The notes beneath the pieces are model-generated. The model saw nothing but the letters and a program-made list of their open reading frames with translations. It had not been told where the DNA came from and made no database searches. From Actinomycetota bacterium (GTDB taxonomy: Bacteria; Armatimonadota; SYMT01): DNA of 38,519 nt. Where the stretch lies: NCBI GenBank assembly GCA_005805375.1, contig SYMT01000103.1, positions 1 through 38,519 of the forward strand. The letters are read 5' to 3'. This document shows positions 1 to 8,230 of the stretch, piece by piece (position 1 is the first letter of the stretch; each line of letters opens with the position of its first letter). The position numbers and the translations under genes were made by a program.

Positions 1-1
1 A

Positions 2-1885
2 ACGGCACCTGCGGGTGAACATTCCGCCTCGACCGGCGCCGCCGCACACGGGCTGCCTCCGGGAGCGGGCGCGCATTCCAATCCGAGCGCCACGCCAGCC
101 GCGGGTTTGGACCCCGCCCAGGCGGCTGCAGCCGGTCACGGGCTCCCCGCCGGTGAGGCGGCGCATTCGTCCGAAGCGCCTTCCGATCCCCTGGCGCGGG
201 GCCGGACCACACCGGATGATCGAAAGCGTGCGGAGCATTGGGTCTGGCTCCTGGCGCTCGCTGCGCTCCTCATCTTCTGTGGTTCGATCGGCAAGAGCGC
301 GCAGTTCCCGCTCCACGTCTGGCTGCCGGATGCAATGGAAGGTCCGACTCCCGTATCGGCATTGATCCATGCCGCCACAATGGTCGCTGCGGGCGTTTAC
401 CTGGTCGCCCGGATGTATCCGGTGTTCGACATGCCCGGCGAACAGGCGTGGTTCGGAGTCATGCACTTCCGACCGCTGGACGTAGTGGCCTGGATCGGTA
501 CCTTCACGGCCCTCATGTCCGCGCTGATCGCTTTGACTCAGCCGGACATCAAGCGTATCCTGGCCTACTCGACCTGTTCGCAGCTCGGGTTCATGCTGGC
601 CGGCTTGGGCTGCGGTGGCGTGAAGATGCACGGTGAGCACCCGGAATTCCTGCAACTCGGGTTCACCGCAGGCATTTTCCACCTGATGACCCACGCCTTC
701 TTCAAGGGACTCCTCTTCCTGGGATCCGGAAGTGTCATCCACGGCACAGGCACGCAGGATGTGTGGGAGATGGGCGCCATCCGGCGGTACATGCCCAAAA
801 CCACAATCACCTATACGCTCGGGTACATCGCCCTCGCGGGGGTCCCGTTTGTGGCCGCCGGTTTTTACAGCAAGGATCTGATCCTGGATGCGGCCTACGA
901 AGCGCAGCCGTTGATCTTCTGGATCTTGTTGGGGACTGCAGGCCTGACTGCCTTCTACATGACCCGCCAGATGATGCTGGTGTTCATGGGTGAGTGGAGC
1001 GGTGGCCCGAAGAGCCCGGCCGACGGGCACGGAAGCCACGGCGGAGGGCACGCTGCCGCCCACGCTCCGGACGACCACGGGCATGCCCACGGCGCTGACG
1101 ACCACGGACACGGGCACGATGCGCACGCTCACGCGGCCAGTGCGGCGCATGACACGCACGGCCACACGGCCGGCCACGACGACTCCGGAGGGGGTCACGG
1201 CGGGCACGGACACCACGGCGAGCCGCACGAGAGCGGAATGCTGATGGTGGGGCCGTTGATGCTGCTGGCGGTCCTCGCCGTATGCAGCGGATGGGTGGGC
1301 TTCCCGGCCGGCGTGGCGGCACAACTCGGCATGAAGGACATGGGGATGAAGATCTTCCCGTTCCTTCACTACGAGCGCCCCGGATTCCACGCCGAGGTGC
1401 ATGCGGCGATCAACCCGATTGTGTTCATCCCCGGCCTGATTGTCCCGTTTATCGGGATTGCCGCCGGGTGGGTCATGTATCGGGATCGTGTGTTCCAGCC
1501 GACAAAGGGCCGGACCCCGGGCGGACTCGGTTATGCGCTTTACCGGGGCTCACTCAATAAATTCTACTTCGACGAACTGTACTGGCAGATCCTCATCGTC
1601 CCGCTGTTTTGGATCACCACGTTGTTCAAGCTCGTGGACATCCAGATCGTGGACGGCATCGTGCGTGGGACCGGATGGGTAGGTGTCCGCCTCGCGGATC
1701 TCTGGGGCTGGTTCGATCGCACCGTCGTGGACGGCATCGTCAACCTGGTCGGATGGATCTCGATGCGGAGCGGCAACGCGCTCCGCTCACTCCAGACCGG
1801 TCAGATTCAGAACTACATCCTGCTCGTATTCTGCGGCGCGATGGTCTTCATTGCGCTGCTCATCAAGAACTACCTGGCGCCATAG
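2..1885 (+). CDS. nuoL: NADH-quinone oxidoreductase subunit L (5' partial)
   Basis: The frame is open from the first bases, so the start lies outside the window; 627 codons are visible. NuoL is the distal antiporter-like membrane subunit of complex I that couples NADH:quinone electron transfer to proton pumping. The diagnostic stretch around residues 96-133 is present (IGKSAQFPLHVWLPDA, then GPTPVSALIHAATMV), with many hydrophobic helices. The C-terminus has the long amphipathic arm followed by a last membrane helix, as in NuoL. There are two oddities. The first visible 65 residues are an Ala/Gly/Pro/His-rich low-complexity insert just before a membrane helix. Residues about 338-413 form a loop with about 21 histidines between two membrane helices. 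The gene is followed by nuoM and nuoN on the same strand. An internal TTG at 107 should not be taken as the start, because the reading frame and NuoL-like sequence continue upstream. Confidence 0.95.
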   Translation, partial: TAPAGEHSASTGAAAHGLPPGAGAHSNPSATPAAGLDPAQAAAAGHGLPAGEAAHSSEAPSDPLARGRTTPDDRKRAEHWVWLLALAALLIFCGSIGKSAQFPLHVWLPDAMEGPTPVSALIHAATMVAAGVYLVARMYPVFDMPGEQAWFGVMHFRPLDVVAWIGTFTALMSALIALTQPDIKRILAYSTCSQLGFMLAGLGCGGVKMHGEHPEFLQLGFTAGIFHLMTHAFFKGLLFLGSGSVIHGTGTQDVWEMGAIRRYMPKTTITYTLGYIALAGVPFVAAGFYSKDLILDAAYEAQPLIFWILLGTAGLTAFYMTRQMMLVFMGEWSGGPKSPADGHGSHGGGHAAAHAPDDHGHAHGADDHGHGHDAHAHAASAAHDTHGHTAGHDDSGGGHGGHGHHGEPHESGMLMVGPLMLLAVLAVCSGWVGFPAGVAAQLGMKDMGMKIFPFLHYERPGFHAEVHAAINPIVFIPGLIVPFIGIAAGWVMYRDRVFQPTKGRTPGGLGYALYRGSLNKFYFDELYWQILIVPLFWITTLFKLVDIQIVDGIVRGTGWVGVRLADLWGWFDRTVVDGIVNLVGWISMRSGNALRSLQTGQIQNYILLVFCGAMVFIALLIKNYLAP

Positions 1886-1891
1886 GCGCAG

Positions 1892-1912
1892 GCCGGGGCA
1901 TCAGGCCCCGGC
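1892..1912 (+). other. GC-rich intercistronic hairpin between nuoL and nuoM
   Basis: GCCGGGGC (1892-1899) and GCCCCGGC (1905-1912) form a perfect 8-bp stem with a 5-nt loop, 6 nt after the nuoL stop and 33 nt before the nuoM ATG. No T-tract follows, so it is more likely an RNA-stability or partial-attenuation hairpin within the operon than a full terminator. This is inferred from sequence only. Confidence 0.5.
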
Positions 1913-1945
1913 GTAGAGCGTCGCGTGGACGCCTGGCGGACGAGA

Positions 1946-3568
1946 ATGAGCCTCGAAAAGCTTCCCCTGAACTTCCTGGTCTGGTGGCCGGTACTGGCGT
2001 TCCTGGTGGTAATCTGCCTCCCCCGGGATCGGGCGCCCTCGCACTATCGGGGGTGGGCGCTGGCCCTCAGCGTGCCGCCGGTGTTCGTCTCGCTCTACCT
2101 GGTGGCGCTGTTTGCCCAGGCGGGCTGGGGCGCCAAGGCAGGTGAGCCGTTCACGGTGTTCGCCCCATGGTTTGCGGTGGGCCAACTCTCCGTCACGTAT
2201 GCGCTGTTCGTAGACGGGTTGAGTTTGCCGCTCATCGCACTCACCACGGTGCTCACCACGCTCGTCATCCTCTACTCGAACATCACGGACCGGGCTCGCG
2301 AGTACTACGCCCTATTCCTGCTGCTCGAAGTCGGGATGCTCGGCACCTTCCTGGCCGTGGACTTTTTCCTCTTCTACGTCTACTGGGAAATCAGCCTCGT
2401 TCCGATGTACTTCATCATCGGAATCTGGGGCGGTTCGAACCGGGAATACGCCGCGATCAAGTTCTTCCTCTATACGCTGGTCGGCTCGGTCGCGATGCTG
2501 CTGGCGTTTATCTGGATCTACCTGGTCGTACCGCAGAAGACACTCCTGTTCATCAACGATATTCCCGGCCAGACCAGCCTGCTCGCGCAGACCGCCCCGG
2601 CGGTGCGGGCCTTCCCCGGTCTGGCGCTGTGCGCCTGGTGGGGCATCTTTCTTGCCTTTGCGATCAAGGTGCCGACATGGCCATTCCATACCTGGCTACC
2701 GGACGCTCACACCGAAGCGCCAACCGGCGGCTCGGTCATTCTGGCCGGAATCCTGCTGAAGATGGGGGGATATGGGATCTTCCGGATCCTGCTGCCGATC
2801 CTCCCCGAGCAGAGCTATCAGATGCGCTACGTACTGTTGTTGATGGCAGTGGTCGGTGTCGTCTACGGCGCCTTTGTCGCGATGGCGCAGCAGGATCTGA
2901 AAAAGCTGATCGCGTATTCCTCCGTCAACCACATGGGGTACGTGATGATGGGGATCGCTTCGGCGGCGGCCGTGCTCTATCCGGGAGCCACCGGCCCACA
3001 GATTGAGGCGGCTAAAACCGCGACGGCCGGTGCGATCTATCAGATGTTCGCCCACGGCCTGCTCACCAGCGGGCTCTTCCTGCTCGTGGGCGTCATCTAC
3101 GACCGGACCCACACCCGTGACCTCCAGATGTTCGGAGGTCTGGGCCAGAATCTGCCTGAATACGCCGGGTACTTCCGGTTGTTCGTGTTTGGTTCGCTGG
3201 GTCTCCCGGGCCTCGCCGGCTTCGTGGCGGAGTTTCTCGTCTTCATGGGCTGCTTCTCCTCGGATCAGCCGGGGGAGGGCATCTTCCGCATGGGATCGGT
3301 CATTGCGGGCTTGGGGATCGTCGTGACCGCGGCCTTTCTGCTCTGGACGATCCAGCGGGTCCTGCTCGGGCCGCTCAACCCACGTTGGGCGCGGCTCCCC
3401 GACATCGAGCTGCGGGAGCGTATTCCGCTCCTCGTGCTGGGGGTGCTCTCCCTGGTGTTCGGACTGCTGCCGAACCTGCTGCTCGGCTCGATGAACAGTT
3501 ACCTTCAAGATCTCCCGACCTATCTGCCGGCGGAAGCGACCCGCCCGCCGATCAGCGGACGGAGGTAA
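1946..3568 (+). CDS. nuoM: NADH-quinone oxidoreductase subunit M
   Basis: This 540-residue polytopic membrane protein is a proton-pumping, Mrp-antiporter-like subunit of complex I. Signature segments are visible. A conserved Glu lies in YVYWEISLVPMYF near residue 147. The broken-helix segment KVPTWPFHTWLPDAHTEAP is at about 243-261, followed by a Lys-containing helix (GILLKMGGYG), and AYSSVNHMGYVMMG is further on. The ATG at 1946 is preferred over the in-frame GTG at 1925 because it gives the usual NuoM N-terminus. The length is close to the family's usual 500-550. The gene lies 60 bp after nuoL and 7 bp before nuoN. The ribosome binding site of nuoN (GGAGGT) is embedded in the end of this gene, which suggests co-translation. 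Confidence 0.95.
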   Translation: MSLEKLPLNFLVWWPVLAFLVVICLPRDRAPSHYRGWALALSVPPVFVSLYLVALFAQAGWGAKAGEPFTVFAPWFAVGQLSVTYALFVDGLSLPLIALTTVLTTLVILYSNITDRAREYYALFLLLEVGMLGTFLAVDFFLFYVYWEISLVPMYFIIGIWGGSNREYAAIKFFLYTLVGSVAMLLAFIWIYLVVPQKTLLFINDIPGQTSLLAQTAPAVRAFPGLALCAWWGIFLAFAIKVPTWPFHTWLPDAHTEAPTGGSVILAGILLKMGGYGIFRILLPILPEQSYQMRYVLLLMAVVGVVYGAFVAMAQQDLKKLIAYSSVNHMGYVMMGIASAAAVLYPGATGPQIEAAKTATAGAIYQMFAHGLLTSGLFLLVGVIYDRTHTRDLQMFGGLGQNLPEYAGYFRLFVFGSLGLPGLAGFVAEFLVFMGCFSSDQPGEGIFRMGSVIAGLGIVVTAAFLLWTIQRVLLGPLNPRWARLPDIELRERIPLLVLGVLSLVFGLLPNLLLGSMNSYLQDLPTYLPAEATRPPISGRR

Positions 3569-3575
3569 GGCGGGC

Positions 3576-5165
3576 ATGTCCAGGAACCTGCTAGACAGTC
3601 CCGGCGCCGCAGACATGGCGCTGCTCCTCCCGGAGTTGGCGCTGATGCTCTTCGGTTGCCTGGTGCTCCTCTGGGAGATGGCCCGGCCCAAGGACAAAGT
3701 CTGGCCCGGCTGGGTCACGATTCTAGGCCATGTCGTGGCGCTGGGGTGTCTGGTGCCCGGCTTCAACCTTCTGGGGAAGACGCCGTTTCTGCCGGATGAA
3801 GCCAGTGCCGTCGTGAAGTTCCATGGCAACCTGGTCGCCGACGGCTTCGGGCTGACGATGAAGGGCGTCGTGCTGGTGGGAAGCATGCTCGCCACGCTGC
3901 TTGCCCTTCGCTATTCAGAGCGGTTCAAGAATCCCGGCGAGTTCTTCGCGATGCTCCTGTTTGCATCGTCCGCCGCCGTGCTGCTCTGCGGCGCCTCCGA
4001 CCTGCTGATGATCTACCTCGCGGTCGAGTTCTTGAGTCTGGCATCGTATGTGCTGGTCGGCTACCTCAAGTTCCAGCCGCGCAGCACCGAAGCGGCACTC
4101 AAGTACTTCCTCTACGGCGCAATCACGGCCGCCGTCATGCTCTATGGCATGTCGCTCGTCTACGGGATGGCGGGCTCCACCAACCTGTATACGGTCCCCG
4201 GCGAGGAAAACCGCCCTGCTGTCGGCGGCGCACTCGCCCAACTCGCCCTGCAGTACGAGCAGGCGGGGGGCGTGGTGTTGGTGGCGCTGGGATTGATCGC
4301 GGTCGGCCTCGGGTTCAAGAGCGGCATGGCGCCCTTCCACCAATGGGTTCCGGACGTGTACGATGGTGCGCCGCTCCCGGTCATGGCCTGGCTGTCGGTT
4401 TCCTCGAAGGCAGCGGCGATGGCGGTGTTTGTCCGGGTGCTCTGGGTCGTGTTCCCGCACGACCAGTGGTTCCTGCCGGTCGCGGTGCTGTCAGCGATTA
4501 CGATGACGGTCGGCAACCTCGCCGCGCTGCCGCAGACGAACGTCAAGCGGATGCTCGCCTACTCCAGCATCGCCCACGCCGGCTACGCCCTGATGGCCGT
4601 GGCTGCCCTGGGCGCGGGGCAGTTCAATCCCAGCGTGTTGCTCGGCCCGGACGCCGTGCAGATGAAGCCGACCGTGCAGGCCACGGCGAGTGTGTGGCAG
4701 CACGCCGGACTGCCGGTGTACCTGGCTACCTACATCTTCATGAATCTCGGCGCTCTGGCCGTCGTGATGGCGGTGTACCAGAAAACGAAGAGCCACAGCA
4801 TCAACGACTATGCTGGCCTCGCGCAACGCGCCCCCGGCCTCGCGTGGCTCATGCTGTTCTTCCTTCTGTCGCTGGCGGGGATTCCACCCACCGCGGGGTT
4901 CTGGGGCAAGTTCGTGCTGTTCGCGGCCACACTCGAGGCCGGTCCGCATCTCGTCTGGCTGGCAATCTGCGGGTTCCTCAACAGCGTTGTCTCGGTCTAC
5001 TACTACTGGAACGTAGTGCGGGCCATGTTCATCATGAAACCGGTATCGCAAGAGGCGATGGGTCCCACCGCCGACGTGCGGCTGACGCTCGCAGTGGCAG
5101 CAGTCGGCACGATCGCGATTTTCGTGCTCGCGGGTCCGTTCATGACCTTGTTCAACGTGCAGTAG
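3576..5165 (+). CDS. nuoN: NADH-quinone oxidoreductase subunit N
   Basis: This 529-residue, multi-helix antiporter-like subunit of complex I is normally the last gene of a nuo operon, as here. Visible family motifs include YLAVEFLSLASYVLVGY with the conserved Glu near residue 152, LKYFLYGAITAAVMLYG, and KSGMAPFHQWVPDVYDGAP at about 249-267. The latter has the broken-helix Pro and is followed by a Lys-bearing helix (SVSSKAAAM). The start ATG sits 8 nt after a GGAGGT motif that overlaps the nuoM stop. There is no truncation or frameshift. A glyoxalase-fold gene starts only 10 bp downstream and may be read through from this operon. Confidence 0.95.
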   Translation: MSRNLLDSPGAADMALLLPELALMLFGCLVLLWEMARPKDKVWPGWVTILGHVVALGCLVPGFNLLGKTPFLPDEASAVVKFHGNLVADGFGLTMKGVVLVGSMLATLLALRYSERFKNPGEFFAMLLFASSAAVLLCGASDLLMIYLAVEFLSLASYVLVGYLKFQPRSTEAALKYFLYGAITAAVMLYGMSLVYGMAGSTNLYTVPGEENRPAVGGALAQLALQYEQAGGVVLVALGLIAVGLGFKSGMAPFHQWVPDVYDGAPLPVMAWLSVSSKAAAMAVFVRVLWVVFPHDQWFLPVAVLSAITMTVGNLAALPQTNVKRMLAYSSIAHAGYALMAVAALGAGQFNPSVLLGPDAVQMKPTVQATASVWQHAGLPVYLATYIFMNLGALAVVMAVYQKTKSHSINDYAGLAQRAPGLAWLMLFFLLSLAGIPPTAGFWGKFVLFAATLEAGPHLVWLAICGFLNSVVSVYYYWNVVRAMFIMKPVSQEAMGPTADVRLTLAVAAVGTIAIFVLAGPFMTLFNVQ

Positions 5166-5175
5166 GTACATCGCC

Positions 5176-5568
5176 GTGGCCACCCGGGTTCGGGCGCTGG
5201 GGGAGATCGCACTCAGAGTGAGCGACCTCCCCCGCGCGCGCCGGTTCTATGACACGGTGCTCGGGCTGGACCTCCTCGGGGAATTCCCGCATGCAGTATT
5301 CTACCGGATCGGTCCGGTATGCGCGGGTCACACACAGGCCTTCGTGCTGTTCGATCGGAGCGCGCCGGTAAACGCAGGTGCTTCCACGCTGGATCACGTG
5401 GCATTCACCATCCACCTCACTGACTTCGAGCCGGAACGTGAGCGCCTTGAGGCCCTCGGGCTGACTGTTCGGGTCACGCAGCACGCCTGGGTCCAATGGA
5501 GATCTCTGTACATTCAGGACCCCGACGGCAACCAGGTGGAGTTCGTCTGCCACGACCCGTCACTGTGA
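5176..5568 (+). CDS. VOC (glyoxalase/bleomycin resistance/dioxygenase) family protein
   Basis: A 130-residue single-module vicinal-oxygen-chelate protein, probably cytosolic. The two half-modules are recognisable. The first reads ALGEIALRVSDLPRARRFYDTVLGLDLL. The second reads LDHVAFTIHLTDFEPERERLEALG and ends with YIQDPDGNQVEF. Two usual metal-ligand positions can be assigned (His in LDHVAF, Glu in NQVEF). The His usually found on the first strand is replaced by Glu (GEIAL), so metal binding may be altered. The GTG start lies 10 bp after nuoN with only a weak Shine-Dalgarno sequence, suggesting transcription from the nuo operon. The substrate cannot be inferred; the fold is shared by glyoxalase I, ring-cleavage dioxygenases and antibiotic-binding proteins. 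Confidence 0.85.
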   Translation: MATRVRALGEIALRVSDLPRARRFYDTVLGLDLLGEFPHAVFYRIGPVCAGHTQAFVLFDRSAPVNAGASTLDHVAFTIHLTDFEPERERLEALGLTVRVTQHAWVQWRSLYIQDPDGNQVEFVCHDPSL

Positions 5569-5701
5569 CGACCGACCCGGGCAGGAACGCCACGGCGTCC
5601 GAGCGGCCGATCACCGGGTGGATCGCCGCAATGACAACGGCCCTGACTGAACCACCGATGGCTTCCAGCCAGCCCGCATTCGGGGTTCACACCGCGGTCA
5701 C

Positions 5702-6169
5702 CTACACGCCGCGCTCCATCCGGTGAACCAGAAGCCCGACAGTGGCCAGCAACTGTTCCTGAAACGCGAGATGCAGCCGGTACCGGCGCTGCTCTTCCCA
5801 CTGCAAACCACCGATGTAGGGCCGGAAGACGAAGGCATCCACCTGATCCAGGAGCGCTGCCGAAGAGAGCACATACCCCTGCTCAGAGCTCACCTGCCAC
5901 AGGTGAACCAGGAAGGGGCGCGGGATCATCTCCCCGCCCGGCCTCGCCGTCGGGTTCCACAGATGAAACGGCGGCTGATCCGACACCAGAATGTCCGGCC
6001 GCATCGCGAACGCTCGCTGCTCCACGTTCTCGGGGTCATCCATCACCTCGATCCGGTGCCCCCTCCGCAGGAGGAATCCCGCCGCGTCTCTGACGGCTTC
6101 CATCTCCTCCGGCCACCCACGCGACTCCCTCGTGCGCCCGACAACATCCGCAAAGAGAATACTCGCCAC
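5702..6169 (-). CDS. divergent CheY-like (receiver-fold) protein
   Basis: A 155-residue protein with no confident family match by eye. Its pattern of strands and helices follows a response-regulator receiver. There is an N-terminal strand ending in Asp (ILFAD), a second strand (HRIEVMDD), and a third strand ending in the phospho-acceptor-like Asp (RPDILVSD, about residue 64). A fourth strand is PFLVHLW, and the last is VDAFVFRPY, where receivers normally read KP. Lys is replaced by Arg, and helix 1 is preceded by an unusual insert (RTRESRGWPEEM), so it may be a non-canonical receiver. The GTG start follows a GGGGGAAG Shine-Dalgarno. No kinase or output domain is adjacent. It could instead be another Rossmann-like protein; the family assignment is inference. 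Confidence 0.55.
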   Translation of the reverse strand: MASILFADVVGRTRESRGWPEEMEAVRDAAGFLLRRGHRIEVMDDPENVEQRAFAMRPDILVSDQPPFHLWNPTARPGGEMIPRPFLVHLWQVSSEQGYVLSSAALLDQVDAFVFRPYIGGLQWEEQRRYRLHLAFQEQLLATVGLLVHRMERGV

Positions 6170-6319
6170 GTCTTCCCCCTTGCTTCCCGGATGCCTGCCC
6201 GCTTCCAGCCGCCGGCCGGTGGCCCGGCACGGGCGCTGTTCAACGGGGAATCTGGCATCACCCCTATTCTCCGTTGTTCGGAAGCCCGTACCACAATGAC
6301 CGGCCGAGGAAAAAGCCGT

Positions 6320-7150
6320 CTATTGTTGGCGGATCACCTCGAAGGCGTGAATGATCTGTCCCTGCGGGCGATTTGACCGGTCTACCACCCCAAGCACCAG
6401 ACGGTACACTCCCGGCGGCAACCCTGCCGTGGGGAGAACAGCGTTGACCGTGAATCCGCCGACGAGATTCGCAAACGGAATCTGCTGCAGCACTTGCATC
6501 TGCGGCGGCGTGCTTTCGAACCGCGTCAGTTGCAGTGTCGCGGATCCGCGCAGGCGACGTGCATCCAACGGGTTGAGCGCGTAGAATACGACCGAGTAGT
6601 CAAGCGGTTCTCCGGCCGCCACCTGTGAGCGCGACTCCAGGATCCCGCCCACCTTCGGCGCATTCTTCTTGCAACTAATGGTTCCACTCCCATAGTTTCG
6701 CCCGGCCGTTGCACATTCGACCGCCACACTCGCGGAGCCGGGCCCCGCAGTGCCGTCCGCGAGAATCAGGCGACATTGTGCATCGCACCGCACTGTCACT
6801 TTCACCGCTCGCGTGACGTAATTGCCCGCCGCATCACCACCCCGCAAGGGGAACCGCAGGGGTGCGAGCGCGTCATCCGAGAAGAACCCCTGGACCACGA
6901 GGGTGCAGGCGATCTGGCCGGCGACGATGTCGGCGTTGCCCAGGGTGCCCCCAACCGCGACCCACACATCGGCCGCTCCCGGGCACGGGATGACCACCTC
7001 TTTGGGGGAAATCGTCGCAATCTCGATCTCGAACGCCCGGGCGGGCGTCACGAGCCCCATCAGCACAAGCCCGCACAGGAGTCCCCACGCCCGGCGTCCG
7101 CGCACGGAGACGCGCTGAACCTGACCGCAGATCCGGAAAAGACCCGACAT
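6320..7150 (-). CDS. secreted protein of unknown function with six cysteines
   Basis: A 276-residue protein. The first 39 residues are a signal peptide: basic n-region, hydrophobic GLLCGLVLMGLV core and ARA cleavage site before FEIEI. The mature part is rich in beta-strand pattern and looks like two Ig-like/beta-sandwich modules. The first (about 40-170) carries six Cys that could form three disulfides after export. The second (about 178-276) ends in a strand pair typical of extracellular Ig-like folds (LPPGVYRLVLGVVDRS). The ATG is preceded by GGGAGAA. It is divergent from the epimerase gene. I do not recognise the family, and no catalytic motif is visible. Confidence 0.75.
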   Translation of the reverse strand: MSGLFRICGQVQRVSVRGRRAWGLLCGLVLMGLVTPARAFEIEIATISPKEVVIPCPGAADVWVAVGGTLGNADIVAGQIACTLVVQGFFSDDALAPLRFPLRGGDAAGNYVTRAVKVTVRCDAQCRLILADGTAGPGSASVAVECATAGRNYGSGTISCKKNAPKVGGILESRSQVAAGEPLDYSVVFYALNPLDARRLRGSATLQLTRFESTPPQMQVLQQIPFANLVGGFTVNAVLPTAGLPPGVYRLVLGVVDRSNRPQGQIIHAFEVIRQQ

Positions 7151-7266
7151 GGCACGATTCTCCCGGTCCCTGCGAGTACGGGGCTGCCCCCCGCACGGAG
7201 GGATCCGGACTCAGTGTGCCCATTCCACGAGGAGACGCAGGGGCCGATGCCGAACCGAAGCGTATC

Positions 7267-8118
7267 ATGAGCAAGAAAGTAGTCGTCACCGGGGGAGCAG
7301 GGCGTCTCGGGCGCCTTGCGATCACAACACTGATGGCGCATGACTGGGACGTGCTCGCGGTGGATCGCGTGCGTCCGCAAGGCCTGCCCTGCCGGTTCCT
7401 ACAGACGGACCTGACGGCCTCCGGAGCGGTCCTGGACGTCCTCGCCGGGGCGCATGCGGTCCTCCATCTGGGCGCCATCCCAGGCCCGGGCTCGCATCCC
7501 GGCGCGGCAATCTTCCACAACAACGTCACCAGTACCTACCACGTCGTGCAGGCGGCAGCGGCGCTCGGGATCGGGAGGCTGGTGTTCGCGTCTACCGTCT
7601 TCGCCCTCGGATGGGTGGAGGCGGGGGATCGGTACTGGCCCCAATACGCGCCGGTAGACGAAGCCCATCCTCTGACGCCCTTTGAGGGGTACGGGCTCTC
7701 CAAACAGGTCGGTGAAGAGATCTGTGCCGCTGCCAGTCGCCGCACCGGGATGGCGACGGTAAGCCTCCGGATCATGAATGTGATCCACCCCGACGGATAC
7801 GGCGCGCTCCCCTGGCCGGCGCCGACCGGGGATGCCCCGGTTCGCTTCGTTATGTGGCCCTACGTGGATGCCCGCGACGTCGCACGGGCCTGCCGCCTCG
7901 CGCTGGAAGCGGACACCACCGGGCATGAGCCGTTCTACCTTGCCGCACGAGACATCCGGTTCGATCGCCCTACCACGGACCTTCTCAGGGAACTGGCGCC
8001 GCCATCACTCGAAATTCGCGAGCCGCTGGAGGGGCAGACCAGCGTCATTTGCACTCGGAAAGCACAGGAACTTCTCGGATGGGAGCCGGAGTTCGGCTGG
8101 CGGAACCCGGGCCCGTAG
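7267..8118 (+). CDS. NAD(P)-dependent epimerase/dehydratase (extended SDR)
   Basis: A 283-residue extended short-chain dehydrogenase/reductase. It has the N-terminal dinucleotide-binding motif TGGAGRLG (residues 8-15) with an acidic residue after the second strand (AVD). It also has an NAD-stabilising HLGAIPG segment, a catalytic Ser in FAST (109) and a YxxxK pair (Tyr142, Lys146 in YGLSK). The family acts on nucleotide sugars or uronates; LTPFEGYGLSK and the short length resemble uronate dehydrogenase/UDP-sugar epimerase relatives, but the substrate is not determinable. The ATG at 7267 was chosen because it places the Rossmann motif right at the N-terminus. A GTG 51 bp upstream is in frame but adds a non-conserved, Ala/Pro-rich leader. 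The Shine-Dalgarno is weak. Confidence 0.87.
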   Translation: MSKKVVVTGGAGRLGRLAITTLMAHDWDVLAVDRVRPQGLPCRFLQTDLTASGAVLDVLAGAHAVLHLGAIPGPGSHPGAAIFHNNVTSTYHVVQAAAALGIGRLVFASTVFALGWVEAGDRYWPQYAPVDEAHPLTPFEGYGLSKQVGEEICAAASRRTGMATVSLRIMNVIHPDGYGALPWPAPTGDAPVRFVMWPYVDARDVARACRLALEADTTGHEPFYLAARDIRFDRPTTDLLRELAPPSLEIREPLEGQTSVICTRKAQELLGWEPEFGWRNPGP

Positions 8119-8190
8119 ATCAGCACACGGGCAGCGGGGCTTCGTGAAGAGGGTCCCGCCTGCTGCGCCGCCGGGGGATCGGCAAACAGC

Positions 8191-8225
8191 GGGGCAGCGC
8201 GACACTTCGCTAGCCACGCTGCCCC
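8191..8225. terminator. hairpin between convergent genes
   Basis: GGGGCAGCG (8191-8199) and CGCTGCCCC (8217-8225) form a perfect 9-bp stem with a 17-nt loop, located between the epimerase stop and the dioxygenase stop. The position fits a bidirectional terminator. No clear U-tract follows on either strand, so it could be a stability hairpin instead. Confidence 0.5.
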
Positions 8226-8230
8226 GGTCC

